Counted from the first letter of the stretch, positions 34,882-43,679 are shown. The stretch is 64,000 nt of DNA from Alphaproteobacteria bacterium (GCA_014382345.1 JACNJX010000085.1:62001-126000); one strand, 5' to 3'. The notes: generated by a model not told the origin, from the sequence alone. Numbers and translations are program-made.

Positions 34882-35552
34882 CAGCCGAGGGCCCCGGCGA
34901 ACAGGTCGAGGGTTCGCACCCGTGCGGCTTTCATGGAGTCTTCATCGTAGCTGCCGCGCCGGTCGCAATTGAAGCCGTGCCCGGCGTCGTAGAGATACAC
35001 GTCCAGGTCCGGGTGGGCCTTGGAAATGGCGTCGACCTCGTCCAGCGGGATCGAGGCGTCTTCGCGCCCGAAATGCAGGATCGTCGGGCACTTGGGGGTT
35101 TCGCCGATCAGATCGATGATGCCGGCGCCGTAATAGCACGCGGCGGCGTCGAAATTGAGCCGGCAGGCGGCGGCCCAAACAACCACGGCGCCCCAGCAGT
35201 AACCCGTAATGCCGACTTTTCCGGCGCTTTTCACCGCTTCATAGGCCGCAGAAACATCGGCCATGACGTTATCGAGGTTCTCGTTGCCCTTGGCCTTGAA
35301 CTCGCGCCCGACGGCGATGTCATCGGCCTCATAGCCCAAATCCACGCCCTTCTCGAAGCGGTCGAACAGCGCCGGCGCGATCGCCAGATAACCGTCCTTG
35401 GCAAAGCCGTCGGCGACGTCCTTGATATGCACGTTAACGCCGAAAATTTCCTGAATGACGACGACCGCGCCCCTTGGTTCACCATCGGGTTCGGCGCGGT
35501 AAGCGTCGAGAACGTGGCCGTCGGTGGCAGTCAGTTGAATGATTTCGCCCAT
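34881..35552 (-). CDS. dienelactone hydrolase family protein
   Basis: A 223 aa alpha/beta-hydrolase of the dienelactone hydrolase family. The catalytic Cys lies in VGITGYCWGAVVVW, the Asp in FGREDASIP, and the His in DAGHGFNCD. The N-terminal VVVIQEIFGVNVHIKDVADGFAKDGY stretch is characteristic. It probably hydrolyses a lactone or ester, but no chlorocatechol genes are nearby, so a general cytoplasmic hydrolase role is more likely. Start ATG at 35552 with GGGAG five bases upstream. The gene leads the run that includes mtnP, DUF1330, mtnA and GST. Confidence 0.88.
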   Translation of the reverse strand: MGEIIQLTATDGHVLDAYRAEPDGEPRGAVVVIQEIFGVNVHIKDVADGFAKDGYLAIAPALFDRFEKGVDLGYEADDIAVGREFKAKGNENLDNVMADVSAAYEAVKSAGKVGITGYCWGAVVVWAAACRLNFDAAACYYGAGIIDLIGETPKCPTILHFGREDASIPLDEVDAISKAHPDLDVYLYDAGHGFNCDRRGSYDEDSMKAARVRTLDLFAGALG

Positions 35553-35674
35553 GATTGCTCCCTGTATATTGCGTGCTTTTAATTGGCCGCCAGCCTAGCG
35601 CAAAACCGGAAAATGCAAAACACCTGGACGATGTTGAATTTATCCTGCGGTCTATAAAAACTTTTTAATCCCCC

Positions 35675-36166
35675 TTACCGCGACGGCTCCAAATACAGAT
35701 ACCCCAGGCCCGCCGCGACGCCGAAGCCGCGTGCGCTTTCCAGCGCCAGCGGTTGCAGGGTCAGGTGATTTTTGCCTGCTCCGATCAGCGCCTGCGCGCC
35801 GGCGCCGACGCCGACGGAGGCCGATGCCCGCCCGCCGATATATTTCCCGGCCAGGGGGTGCGAACCGCCGACGTTTCCGGTGGCCCCCAACACCGTAAAG
35901 ACGAGGGTTTCAGACTTGTTCCAGTTGAGATCGATGCCGAGCCCGATGCCGGTCTCACCCTTGTAGATCGCCTGGCGCTCACCGGTGATGGAGGTGAACA
36001 CGCATTTCACCTGCACGGTGGAATGGATCAAGAGATTGGTCCCGGAACCCGGAATCTGCGTGCACTTCAGAACACCCAGCTTGACCCCGGCATGGCCCGC
36101 CCCTGCGGGCGCGCCCGCGCCGATCAACACCAAGCCCAAAAACAATGCCGTAATGGTTTTTTTCAT
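35675..36166 (-). CDS. DUF992 domain-containing secreted protein
   Basis: A 163 aa protein with a cleaved signal peptide (KKTITALFLGLVLIGAGAPAGA). The mature part matches DUF992: GVKLGVLKCTQIPGSGTNLLIHSTVQVKCVF, KGETGIGLGIDLNW, GKYIGGRASASVGVGAGAQALIG, and a final LALESARGFGVAAGLGYLYLEP. Two conserved Cys could pair. DUF992 is common in alphaproteobacteria and of unknown function. The ATG at 36166 is preferred to an upstream start because it opens the signal peptide. The gene is monocistronic. Confidence 0.88.
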   Translation of the reverse strand: MKKTITALFLGLVLIGAGAPAGAGHAGVKLGVLKCTQIPGSGTNLLIHSTVQVKCVFTSITGERQAIYKGETGIGLGIDLNWNKSETLVFTVLGATGNVGGSHPLAGKYIGGRASASVGVGAGAQALIGAGKNHLTLQPLALESARGFGVAAGLGYLYLEPSR

Positions 36167-36275
36167 TGGCGATAACTCCCATGGAAAAGACTTTTCACAG
36201 GATAGCACTTTGATGATATGGGGAAAGCCCGGATGGCCGTCTGGTTAAATGCGTGTGTGTGAAGGGGGGTATTGT

Positions 36276-37376
36276 TCAGACGTTAAACCGGAACAGCATC
36301 ACGTCGCCGTCCTTGGTGATGTAATTGCGGCCTTCCTGGCGCATCTTTCCCGCGTCCTTGGCCGCCTGTTCGCCGCCGAGCGAAATATAATCGTCGAAGG
36401 AAATGGTTTCCGCGGCGATGAAGCCCTTGGCGAAGTCGGTGTGGATAGTGCCGGCCGCCTCCTGCGCCGTGGCGCCTTCGGAGATGGTCCAGGCGCGGAC
36501 CTCTTTCGGACCGACAGTGAAGAACGTCAGCAGCCCGAGAAGCTGGTAGCCTGCGCGGACGACACGGGCCAAACCGGTTTCGGTCAGGCCCAGGCTTTCC
36601 AGAAACTCCGCCCGTTCCGCCGGGTCGGTCAGCTGCGCCACCTCTTCTTCGATCTTGGCCGAAATCACCACCGAGCCCGAACCTTCGTCCGCGGCCATGG
36701 CGGCGGCCTTCGCGCTCAATTCATTGCCGTCTGCGGCCGAGTCTTCATCCACGTTGAGGACGTAGAGAACCGGCTTCGACGTTAACAGCCCCAGCATGCC
36801 GAAGGTCTTGCGTTCATCGTCGGAAACGTCGAGCGTTCGCGCCGGTTGCCCGTCTTCCAGAACCTTCAACGCGCGTTCCGCCAGGGCTAGTTCGGCGATT
36901 GCCGCCTTGTCCTGGCCGCGCGCCTTTTTGGTCAGCGGCTCAATGCGCTTAGCCAAGCTTTCCATATCCGCCAGCATCAGTTCCGTGGTCACCGTCCCGG
37001 CATCGCCCACCGGGTCGGCGGCCCCGTCTACGTGGGTGACGTCACCGCCGTCGAAACAGCGCAGCACATGCACGATGGCATCGACTTCGCGGATATTGCC
37101 GAGAAACTTGTTGCCCAGGCCTTCGCCCTTGGAGGCGCCCTTGACCAGACCGGCGATATCGACGAATTCCAGTTGCGTCGGCAGCACCTGTTCCGGATTA
37201 GCGATCCTGGCCAGCGCGTCGAGGCGGGGATCGGGTACCGAGACCCGGCCCACGTTGGGCTCGATGGTGGTAAACGGAAAATTGGCGGCTTCCGCCGCCT
37301 GGGACTCGGTCAGGGCATTGAACAGCGTCGACTTGCCGACGTTGGGAAGTCCGACGATACCGCAGTTAAAGCCCAT
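36276..37376 (-). CDS. ychF: ribosome-associated ATPase YchF/OLA1 type
   Basis: A 366 aa Obg-family protein that hydrolyses ATP instead of GTP and associates with the ribosome. P-loop GLPNVGKSTLFNAL, switch I (AANFPFTTIEPN), G3 DIAGLVKGAS and the NxxE in place of NKxD (LNVDED) are those of YchF. The C-terminal TGS-like domain ends RAWTISEGATAQEAAGTIHTDFAKGFIAAETISFDDY and DGDVMLFRFNV. It overlaps pth by 11 bases and is co-transcribed with it. Confidence 0.95.
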   Translation of the reverse strand: MGFNCGIVGLPNVGKSTLFNALTESQAAEAANFPFTTIEPNVGRVSVPDPRLDALARIANPEQVLPTQLEFVDIAGLVKGASKGEGLGNKFLGNIREVDAIVHVLRCFDGGDVTHVDGAADPVGDAGTVTTELMLADMESLAKRIEPLTKKARGQDKAAIAELALAERALKVLEDGQPARTLDVSDDERKTFGMLGLLTSKPVLYVLNVDEDSAADGNELSAKAAAMAADEGSGSVVISAKIEEEVAQLTDPAERAEFLESLGLTETGLARVVRAGYQLLGLLTFFTVGPKEVRAWTISEGATAQEAAGTIHTDFAKGFIAAETISFDDYISLGGEQAAKDAGKMRQEGRNYITKDGDVMLFRFNV

Positions 37377-37989
37377 TTTCGTTATCCGTTTCGTTTTTGG
37401 TTTTCGGTTTGTTATTTCTGGGTGGATTGACGTCGGCGGCCACCCGGCTCATGAAATCGGCGTCCTTGGCGTCCATCAACAAGGCGGCATGATCGGCGAT
37501 GGCGGCGAGAAGCTTGTCCAGCCATTCGCCGTCGGCCTTGGAAAAATCGTTGAGCACATGACCCGTGACCCGGTCCTTGTCGCCCGGATGACCGATGCCC
37601 AGCCGCACGCGGCCGTAATCGGGACCGATGTGGCCGTGAATGGACCGCAACCCGTTGTGCCCGGCATGGCCGCCGCCCCGTTTGACGCGGACCTTGGCGG
37701 CATCCAAATCGATCTCGTCATGCAGGACGATGATGTCTTCGGGAGCGATCTTATAGAACGCACAGGCCGCGGCGACGGCGCGCCCGGAGTCGTTCATGAA
37801 GGTTTCGGGTTTAAGCGCCAGCACTTTTGCGCCGTCGATCAGTCCTTCGGACAAAAGGCCGTGGAACTTCTTGCGAAAGGGCTGGAAGCCAAAACGCTCG
37901 GCTATCACGTCGATGGCCATGAAACCGATATTGTGGCGGTTCTTGGCGTATTCGGATCCCGGATTTCCCAGGCCGACCAGCAATAGCAT
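37366..37989 (-). CDS. pth: peptidyl-tRNA hydrolase
   Basis: A 207 aa enzyme that frees tRNA from peptidyl-tRNA released by stalled ribosomes. The first strand LLVGLGNPGSEYAKNRHNIGF includes Asn and the catalytic His. KPETFMNDSGRAV and DDEIDL-type LHDEIDLDAAKVRVKRGGGHAGHNGLRS follow. The C-terminus has a basic/asparagine-rich extension. It overlaps ychF, and rplY lies 24 bases upstream: the usual rplY-pth-ychF operon. Confidence 0.96.
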   Translation of the reverse strand: MLLLVGLGNPGSEYAKNRHNIGFMAIDVIAERFGFQPFRKKFHGLLSEGLIDGAKVLALKPETFMNDSGRAVAAACAFYKIAPEDIIVLHDEIDLDAAKVRVKRGGGHAGHNGLRSIHGHIGPDYGRVRLGIGHPGDKDRVTGHVLNDFSKADGEWLDKLLAAIADHAALLMDAKDADFMSRVAADVNPPRNNKPKTKNETDNENGL

Positions 37990-38013
37990 GGCGCGTCCTC
38001 CGCCGGGCGGAGA

Positions 38014-38703
38014 TTACTCCTCGCCGCCCTCGGCTTTCTCTTCGCCATCGGCAGCCTCTTCACCTTCGCCTTCTTCGCCTTCGACGCCCTCTCCTTCTTC
38101 CACGCCTTCTTCGCCTTCTTCCTCGATCTCGACCAGAAGCGTCGGGGCGGCGATGGTGGCGATGGTAAAGTCGCGGTCGGAAATGGTCAGTTCCACGTCT
38201 CCAGGCAGTTCGACAGAGCTAATGTGGACGCTGTCGCCGATATCCAGGCCGGTCAGGTCGACGGTGATGCTTTCCGGAATGCTGTCCGGGTTACAGAGCA
38301 TTTCGACCGTATGGCGGACAACGTTGAGAACGCCGCCACGCTTGATACCGGGGCTTTCTTCATGGTTTTCGAAGATCACCTGAACATCGATATTGAGGCG
38401 GGTGGAAGCGCTAAAGCGCATGAAGTCCACATGAATGGGCTTGTCGGTCACGGGATCAACCTGCAGGTCACGAGCCAGGACCCTATGTTTCTGTCCGCCG
38501 ACTTCGATTTCGAACACGCGGGCGAAAAAGCCGGGGCCACGAAGCTGCTTTTGCAGATCCATAGGGTCGATGGAAATCAACACCGGTTCTTCTTTGTTCC
38601 CATAGATAATGCAGGGGACACGGCCGGCGCGGCGGGTCGCGCGGGCGGCGCCCGTGCCTGACATATCGCGCGCTTCGGCGGCGAGTGCTATCGATTGAGC
38701 CAT
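38014..38703 (-). CDS. rplY: 50S ribosomal protein L25 (CTC form)
   Basis: A 229 aa long-form L25 (general stress protein CTC). The 5S-rRNA-binding N-terminal domain (LAAEARDMSGTGAARATRRAGRVPCIIYG) is followed by the beta-barrel CTC domain (IPESITVDLTGLDIGDSVHIS). The C-terminal 45 residues are extremely acidic and repetitive (runs of Glu and Gly from EEEGEEGVEE on), encoded by a GAA/GAG/GGC-rich repeat at 38014-38130 that may vary in length. It heads the rplY-pth-ychF operon. Confidence 0.94.
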   Translation of the reverse strand: MAQSIALAAEARDMSGTGAARATRRAGRVPCIIYGNKEEPVLISIDPMDLQKQLRGPGFFARVFEIEVGGQKHRVLARDLQVDPVTDKPIHVDFMRFSASTRLNIDVQVIFENHEESPGIKRGGVLNVVRHTVEMLCNPDSIPESITVDLTGLDIGDSVHISSVELPGDVELTISDRDFTIATIAAPTLLVEIEEEGEEGVEEGEGVEGEEGEGEEAADGEEKAEGGEE

Positions 38704-38770
38704 AATAAATTCTCCTTGGTTTCGCCCAGCCGGATATCACATCAGGTGCCGGCGGCGATTTGCCTTCCGA

Positions 38771-38795
38771 AAGGCGGGGGATACATACCCGCCTT
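38771..38795 (-). terminator. hairpin downstream of prs, possible weak terminator
   Basis: On the minus strand AAGGCGGG and CCCGCCTT form a perfect 8-base stem around a 9-base loop. Only three T follow, so it is a weak intrinsic terminator or part of the rplY leader, in the 130-base gap between prs and rplY. Confidence 0.35.
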
Positions 38796-38833
38796 GGCCC
38801 GCCCGGTCAATCAATGAAGTGAAGTTTTTCCGT

Positions 38834-39766
38834 TTAGTCGAACAGGCTGGAAACGGACGTTTCCTCACTGATCCGGTTGATCGCCTCCGCGATCAGCGGC
38901 GCGATGGTTAATTGCTCGATATTGTGGGACACGCGGACCGCTTCGGTACCCTGGATGGAATCCGTAATCACCAGTTTTTCCAACGGTGAAGACGACACCC
39001 GGGCGACCGCGCCGCCGGACAAAACGCCGTGCGTCACATAGGCATGCACCGATGTCGCACCCTGTTCCATCAGGGCCTCGGCGGCGTTGCACAGGGTGCC
39101 CGCCGAATCGACGATATCATCGACCAGGATACAGCAGCGGTCCTTGACGTCGCCGATAATGTTCATGACTTCCGACACACCGGCTTTTTCACGGCGTTTG
39201 TCGATGATGGCGAGGTCCCCGTTGACCCGCTTGGCAAGTCCCCTGGCGCGCAGCACGCCGCCCACGTCGGGCGATACGATGACCAGATCGTCGCCGTTCA
39301 ACTTGTCCTGGATGTCCTTGACCAGCACCGGAGCGGCATAAAGATTATCCGTCGGGATATCGAAAAAGCCCTGAATTTGGCCCGCGTGCAGGTCCATGGT
39401 CAGCACCCGGTCGGCGCCGGCTTCGGTAATCAGGTTGGCGACCAGTTTCGCCGAAATCGGCGTCCGGGGGCCGGATTTGCGGTCCTGGCGGGCATATCCG
39501 AAGTACGGGATGACCGCCGTGATCCGCCGGGCCGAGCCACGCCGAAGCGCATCCAGCGCCACCAGAAGCTCCATCAGGTTGTCATTGGCTGGATAGGACG
39601 TCGACTGGATAAAGAAAACATCCTCGCCGCGGACGTTTTCCTCGATCTCGACAAACACTTCCATATCCGAAAAACGCCGGATACTGGCTCTGGTCAAAGG
39701 CAGGTTGATGCAGGCGGATATCGCCTCGGCCAGGGGCCGATTACTGTTGCCGGCAAGAATTTTCAT
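38834..39766 (-). CDS. prs: ribose-phosphate pyrophosphokinase
   Basis: A 310 aa enzyme making PRPP from ribose-5-phosphate and ATP, for nucleotide, His and Trp synthesis. The catalytic flexible loop has [11 protein letters not shown], the divalent-cation and ribose-binding elements are [16 protein letters not shown] and DVGGVLRA, and the PRPP loop is [22 protein letters not shown]. Length and start ([10 protein letters not shown]) are normal. It has its own promoter in the 190-base gap before it. Confidence 0.97.
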   Translation of the reverse strand: MKILAGNSNRPLAEAISACINLPLTRASIRRFSDMEVFVEIEENVRGEDVFFIQSTSYPANDNLMELLVALDALRRGSARRITAVIPYFGYARQDRKSGPRTPISAKLVANLITEAGADRVLTMDLHAGQIQGFFDIPTDNLYAAPVLVKDIQDKLNGDDLVIVSPDVGGVLRARGLAKRVNGDLAIIDKRREKAGVSEVMNIIGDVKDRCCILVDDIVDSAGTLCNAAEALMEQGATSVHAYVTHGVLSGGAVARVSSSPLEKLVITDSIQGTEAVRVSHNIEQLTIAPLIAEAINRISEETSVSSLFD

Positions 39767-39805
39767 GATGTCCCGATTGCTCCGTCGAGGATTTGGAGGC
39801 GGCGA

Positions 39806-39834
39806 AATCTATCAGCCCCCCGGCCCCCTGTAAA
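39806..39834 (-). promoter_or_regulatory. promoter of prs
   Basis: On the minus strand TTTACA (complement of 39829-39834) and TAGATT (complement of 39806-39811) are 17 bases apart. Transcription would start about 35 bases before the prs ATG. Just upstream is a perfect hairpin GGGAAC-GGC-GTTCCC (39849-39863) that could be an operator or an end structure for the lipoprotein transcript. Confidence 0.5.
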
Positions 39835-39958
39835 TGTGAATCCATCGCGGGAACGGCGTTCCCACTCCCCCGTTATTAAATGCGTCTTTAAAACACTCCG
39901 GTCTTTGACCCGTTTCCTCTGTTTCCTCTCTCCGAAGGCGCTGCGTCATAGTGGTGCC

Positions 39959-41437
39959 TCAGGGCGGTGGAAGGGCGCGCCCCGGCACCCGTGGCATGTC
40001 CGCGCGTCCGGTGAACTTGATTTTGCGGCTTCTGGACGTTTGTTTGCGCTCGATCCCGAACAGTTCCTGAATGCCGGCGATGGCGGCGAGAGAAACGATG
40101 TCCGCCACCCGCCCCCAGGTTCCGTTGAGGCTTCCTGCCTTGATCGCGTTTTCCTGCACCGCCTTGCCCACTTCGTCACCATCCACGGTATTGACCGCCC
40201 ACACGATCCGGGCCTGCTGGTGGCCATTGATGGCGGCGCTGAGTTCAACATTGCCTTCGATCACGAAACCGGCCTGACGGGGGTCTTCCGTCACCGTCAG
40301 GTCGCTTTTGCGCATCGCCGTTTTCATGGAGCTAAGCAGCGCCGTATTGCCGTCGCCCGGCGCGCCGCGAACAACTTTGACCAGGAACGAGGGCCTTTTC
40401 CAGCCGACCGGCGGCGGGTTGGGAACAATAGCGCTCGGCCCCTCTTGCGGGACCGGCATCAGGATGGATTTGTCCTTGCGCCGGATTTTGTTTTTCGGCG
40501 GCGCCTTCTCCCGGTCTTCCGGCACCTTCATCAGCACACGGGGGCGACCGACATTTTTCACACTTTTCTTTACGGATTCAGAACTGGACTTAACCGTCGG
40601 GCCTGCCTTGCGCCGCGTCTCTTTTCTAAACACCCCGGAAACCTTGTCGGTCAGGACCGCCACCGCTTGTTGGTCGGTGGGGCCTTTGATTCGAGCCCGA
40701 ATCACAGGACGGATCACGGTTTGGGGCCGGGGCGCGGCAACCAAATTCGTAACCCGCGCCGCAACAGGTTCGCGCACGCCTGCCGGGGCCGCGGAATCGC
40801 GGATCGCAGCTTCCCTGAGAGCCGCCTGCCGCACAGCCTGTTCCCTGGCCGCTGTGTCCGTCACGACCGGTTTCATACCCACCGGCATGGCCATGGGGCT
40901 GACATAGTTCTGTACCATCTCGGCGACACGCGGACCGGCGTCGAAGACCAGAAGGTTGATCGCCTCCGCTGAACCGGTTCGCCACAGATTGGCATCGACG
41001 ACGATTTGCTGGCGGTATTCGGCCACCACTGTCCCGTAGGGCGCGCGCAATTCCCAAACCGCCGTCGCCCAGATGACGGAGCCGCGTTGCTGGGCTTCGT
41101 CGATACGCCCGACGATACTCGGACCCATTTCATTGATTTTTTCCGCCAGCACCGCCGGTTTCCCCACATCGCGGAGAGATGCCACCACGGCGTCGGCGAG
41201 AACCAGGGGGGCTGGTCCACCGGCGCCTTTCACCGGAACGACGAAAATCAGATTGGAGGAATCCACGGACGCCTTGAACCCATCGTCCTGGGCTGCTTCC
41301 ACCGCCGCCGTTTCCGGTGCAGCGGCTGGAGTCTGCGCTCCCCCCAGGCCGACAAGATTTGTCAGGCTGGACTGACAACCGCTAAGGCCCGTGAGGGCAA
41401 ACAAGACAATGGTTAATGTGCGAAGAATGCGCTGCAT
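39959..41437 (-). CDS. large outer lipoprotein, paralogue of the next lipoprotein
   Basis: A 492 aa lipoprotein: signal sequence ILRTLTIVLFALTGLSGC with a lipobox ending at C21. An N-terminal globular domain follows (FVVPVKGAGGPAPLVLADAVVASLRDVGKPAVL to MVQNYV), then a long low-complexity, Arg/Lys/Pro-rich linker (about residues 210-340). A C-terminal domain (FLVKVVRGAPGDGNTALLSSMKTAMRKSDL through IAGIQELFGI) completes it. Both globular domains recur in the adjacent lipoprotein (41753-42781). No known family is recognised. It lies between pgeF and prs, with a 315-base gap upstream. It might bind envelope components, but function is unknown. Confidence 0.75.
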   Translation of the reverse strand: MQRILRTLTIVLFALTGLSGCQSSLTNLVGLGGAQTPAAAPETAAVEAAQDDGFKASVDSSNLIFVVPVKGAGGPAPLVLADAVVASLRDVGKPAVLAEKINEMGPSIVGRIDEAQQRGSVIWATAVWELRAPYGTVVAEYRQQIVVDANLWRTGSAEAINLLVFDAGPRVAEMVQNYVSPMAMPVGMKPVVTDTAAREQAVRQAALREAAIRDSAAPAGVREPVAARVTNLVAAPRPQTVIRPVIRARIKGPTDQQAVAVLTDKVSGVFRKETRRKAGPTVKSSSESVKKSVKNVGRPRVLMKVPEDREKAPPKNKIRRKDKSILMPVPQEGPSAIVPNPPPVGWKRPSFLVKVVRGAPGDGNTALLSSMKTAMRKSDLTVTEDPRQAGFVIEGNVELSAAINGHQQARIVWAVNTVDGDEVGKAVQENAIKAGSLNGTWGRVADIVSLAAIAGIQELFGIERKQTSRSRKIKFTGRADMPRVPGRALPPP

Positions 41438-41752
41438 TACCTGAACTTCGGAACCCGCCTGAACCAGCCTGAAAAAGAAATCAAAGCCCTTTTCAAGGCC
41501 ATCTCATTTGTAAAACCCCGGCGCCCAGAACGCCTTTTCCAACAACCACGGAGACCGCCGCCGCAAAACAAAAGAAGACGACGGACCGCGAATCGCTCTG
41601 CCCACTTAAATCTACCAAATATGGGGGGTCTTTTCACCGGAAAGGAAGAATCCCACCATCCCTAGCAGAAGCAGCCGCCTTTACCAAGGCCTCAGAGAGG
41701 CCGTGGTAAAGGCCTGCGCACGTCTTGCTAAATTGTCCTTAACTATTTGGAA
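41438..41752. other. 315-base gap between the two lipoprotein genes with a strong hairpin
   Basis: No convincing gene is present. The main feature is an almost perfect inverted repeat: 41678-41693 pairs with 41697-41712 (15 of 16 pairs, one A-G mismatch, 3-base loop). No T-run follows on either strand, so it is not a classic terminator. A 66-codon Arg-rich frame at 41437-41637 on the minus strand ends in TAATG with the lipoprotein start, but has no features of a real protein. Confidence 0.5.
41678..41712. repeat. near-perfect inverted repeat (stem-loop)
   Basis: CCTTTACCAAGGCCTC pairs with GAGGCCGTGGTAAAGG around a loop of AGA. In the minus-strand transcript it lies about 40 bases past the stop of the upstream lipoprotein gene, so it may stabilise or end that message. 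Confidence 0.6.
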
Positions 41753-42781
41753 TCAAGGAGTTTTCTTAAGGCGTTGCAGGCCTTCAAGTTCAAGGCTTGG
41801 GGGCGGCAGGGTGAGCTTCTTTTTGGACAGGGGAATCTCCGTATTCAATACCCGTTCCGGCGGGCCCAAGCGGGCCGGGGATGTGCCCGCCGCCCGTAAA
41901 ATGCCCTGGATTCCCTCTAGTGCGGCTTCGGCGACAATCACCGCGACCTCCCCCCAGGCGGCGGCGAAGGTTCCCGCCCGGACCAGGTTCTTCTGCGTCG
42001 CCTTGCCGATTTCGCGGTCGTCCGTCGTCGATACGGTCCAGACGATCTCCACCCGTTGCAGGTTGTCGTTGTCGGGCGGCCCGACATTGACAACCGTATC
42101 CAGAACGAATTCGGCGTACCGTTTGTCCCGGGCGACGATAAGCCCGGCCCCTTTTATGACGGCTTTGATCGCGCGCTTCAGGGATTGGTTTCCGTCGCCG
42201 GGGGCGTTTTTCACGGTGTTGATCCAGACGCCCGCAAGTTTCGGCTTCACCGGGTCGCGCTTCGCTTCCCTGTTTTTTTCATCCTCGCCGATTAGGGCGG
42301 AAATGATTTCGGGCGCGTTTTCGCCGACGTCCGCGATCACGTCGGCCGATCCGAAATCCCAATCCCGGCGGCTGCCATGCACACCCTCCACCTCGACGCC
42401 TATAGGTTTGCCGTCATAATCGAACAAGGTCCAGGTTATCAGCACCACGTAGGGCAGATCGGGATTGTCCTTGTTCAGCGACGCCTCGCCCTTGAGCGTA
42501 TAGCGGCTGTTGGCGCGCGGGTTGGTGGTGGCGTGGATGCCGCGCTTTTGGAAACCTTCGGCGACGGCGTCGGTCAACAACTTCGACATCGGCCTGGATA
42601 CGCCATTGATCGACTGCACCAGGATTCCTCTGGCCGCCGCTTCTGTGACAAGCGGGTTGGCGGGGGCCTCGGGCGCAGGCTTGAACGGCCGCGGCAGAGG
42701 CCCGCAGGACACGGCAAGGACCTGAAGCAGGACCAAAGCCAGAATCTGGGCCAGAGCCGTAATTGGGAAGCGGCGCCTCAT
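41753..42781 (-). CDS. lipoprotein, paralogue of the adjacent large lipoprotein
   Basis: A 342 aa lipoprotein: signal FPITALAQILALVLLQVLAVSC with a lipobox Cys (VLAVSC). The first domain (ILVQSINGVSRPMSKLLTDAVAEGF to ENAPEIISALI) is like the N-terminal domain of the neighbour. The second domain (VWINTVKNAPGDGNQSLKRAIKAVIKGAGLIV, VEIVWTVSTTDDREIGKATQKNLVRAGTFAAAWGEVAVIVAEAALEGI) aligns with the neighbour's APGDGN ... GIQELFG domain. It lacks the long linker. The ATG at 42781 overlaps the stop of a 22-codon frame (ATGA). Function unknown; the pair looks like a tandem duplication that diverged. Confidence 0.75.
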   Translation of the reverse strand: MRRRFPITALAQILALVLLQVLAVSCGPLPRPFKPAPEAPANPLVTEAAARGILVQSINGVSRPMSKLLTDAVAEGFQKRGIHATTNPRANSRYTLKGEASLNKDNPDLPYVVLITWTLFDYDGKPIGVEVEGVHGSRRDWDFGSADVIADVGENAPEIISALIGEDEKNREAKRDPVKPKLAGVWINTVKNAPGDGNQSLKRAIKAVIKGAGLIVARDKRYAEFVLDTVVNVGPPDNDNLQRVEIVWTVSTTDDREIGKATQKNLVRAGTFAAAWGEVAVIVAEAALEGIQGILRAAGTSPARLGPPERVLNTEIPLSKKKLTLPPPSLELEGLQRLKKTP

Positions 42782-42846
42782 GTCACTGCGCAGGCGACCA
42801 TAAAGGCCAGGATCAGGGCGGCCGTGATGATGAACATATGCGGCAT
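42778..42846 (-). CDS. 22-residue hydrophobic microprotein, coupled to the lipoprotein
   Basis: An ATG at 42846, six bases past the pgeF stop, opens a 22-codon frame whose TGA overlaps the lipoprotein ATG (ATGA). The peptide starts MPHMFIITAALIL and ends FMVACAVT, a single membrane-spanning segment with a VAC sequence near the end that is reminiscent of a lipobox but does not match it well. It resembles entericidin-like small envelope peptides only in general character. The exact fit between pgeF and the lipoprotein and the ATGA overlap argue that it is translated. It could instead be only a coupling leader. Confidence 0.4.
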   Translation of the reverse strand: MPHMFIITAALILAFMVACAVT

Positions 42847-42852
42847 GGCCCG

Positions 42853-43650
42853 TTACCCGTCCGCCAGCAGGATCGCCGACAGCCCCCGGCCATAGTCCTG
42901 CTCGCCGCGATGGGTGGCGCGCCGGTAGCTGAAAAAACGATGTTCGTCGGCGCAGGTATCTCCGGCACAGGTCTCGAAGGCTATGCCGAGAACGTCCAGC
43001 TTCCGGCCTATATACCCCGGCAAATCGAACAGGAAATGCCCGTCCCGTGTCGAGGGCCGAAAGAATCTCCCGTTGGCCGGGTCGGCGTCGGCGAAACGCA
43101 CCCGGAACTCCGGCCCGACTTCGTAAGAATCCTGGCGGATGCACGGACCGATGGCCGCCCGGATGCGTGACGGCTCCGCGCCAAGGCTCCTCATCGCTTC
43201 AACCGTGGCTTCGGTAATGCCGCCCAACGCGCCTTTCCAGCCGGCATGGGCGGCCCCGATCACGCCCTTTCCGGAATTGGCCTGCGTATCTGCGAACAGC
43301 ACCGGGACGCAATCTGCGGTCAGGATTCCCAGCGCCACGCCGGGCCTGTTGGTCACGGCGGCGTCGGCTTTTGGCGCGTCGCCCGGGTCCCAAGGCTCCT
43401 CGACGACGGCGACATCCGGCGAATGGACCTGATAGAGCGTCACCAAATTCACCGCGCGCCCGACCTCACCTGCATCCTCGACAAGGCGGGTCATCGCGCG
43501 GGTCCGGTTGGCCGCGACATGGTCGGGGTTGTCGCCGGATCCGAAGCCGCAATTCAGCGAACCGAAAAGCCCCTGGCTGACGCCGCCCGCACGAGTGAAG
43601 AAGGCGTGCCGAACACGGCCGGATTGGTTTAGGGATTGTGCGGTAATCAT
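42853..43650 (-). CDS. pgeF: peptidoglycan editing factor / polyphenol oxidase PgeF (YfiH family)
   Basis: A 265 aa YfiH-family protein. In E. coli this family hydrolyses misincorporated L-Ser from peptidoglycan precursors, and relatives show adenosine-processing or laccase-like activity. Marks are RHAFFTRAGGVSQGLFGSLN, YQVHSPDVAVV with the first His, ALGILTADCVPVLFAD with the Cys, and GAAHAGWKGALGGI with the second His. Length is normal. The midA gene lies upstream on the same strand (29 bases away). Confidence 0.92.
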   Translation of the reverse strand: MITAQSLNQSGRVRHAFFTRAGGVSQGLFGSLNCGFGSGDNPDHVAANRTRAMTRLVEDAGEVGRAVNLVTLYQVHSPDVAVVEEPWDPGDAPKADAAVTNRPGVALGILTADCVPVLFADTQANSGKGVIGAAHAGWKGALGGITEATVEAMRSLGAEPSRIRAAIGPCIRQDSYEVGPEFRVRFADADPANGRFFRPSTRDGHFLFDLPGYIGRKLDVLGIAFETCAGDTCADEHRFFSYRRATHRGEQDYGRGLSAILLADG

Positions 43651-43679
43651 GAGCTTTAATGTACCAGCCGGAAGCGGAT

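Noticed and set aside
36796-37986. A 396-codon plus-strand frame
   Set aside because: It is antisense to ychF and pth, both certain genes.
39029-40972. A 647-codon plus-strand frame
   Set aside because: It is antisense to prs and the large lipoprotein and shows no recognisable protein pattern.
41437-41637. A 66-codon Arg-rich minus-strand frame ending in TAATG with the lipoprotein start
   Set aside because: The overlap looks like coupling, but the composition is not protein-like and no start site is well supported.
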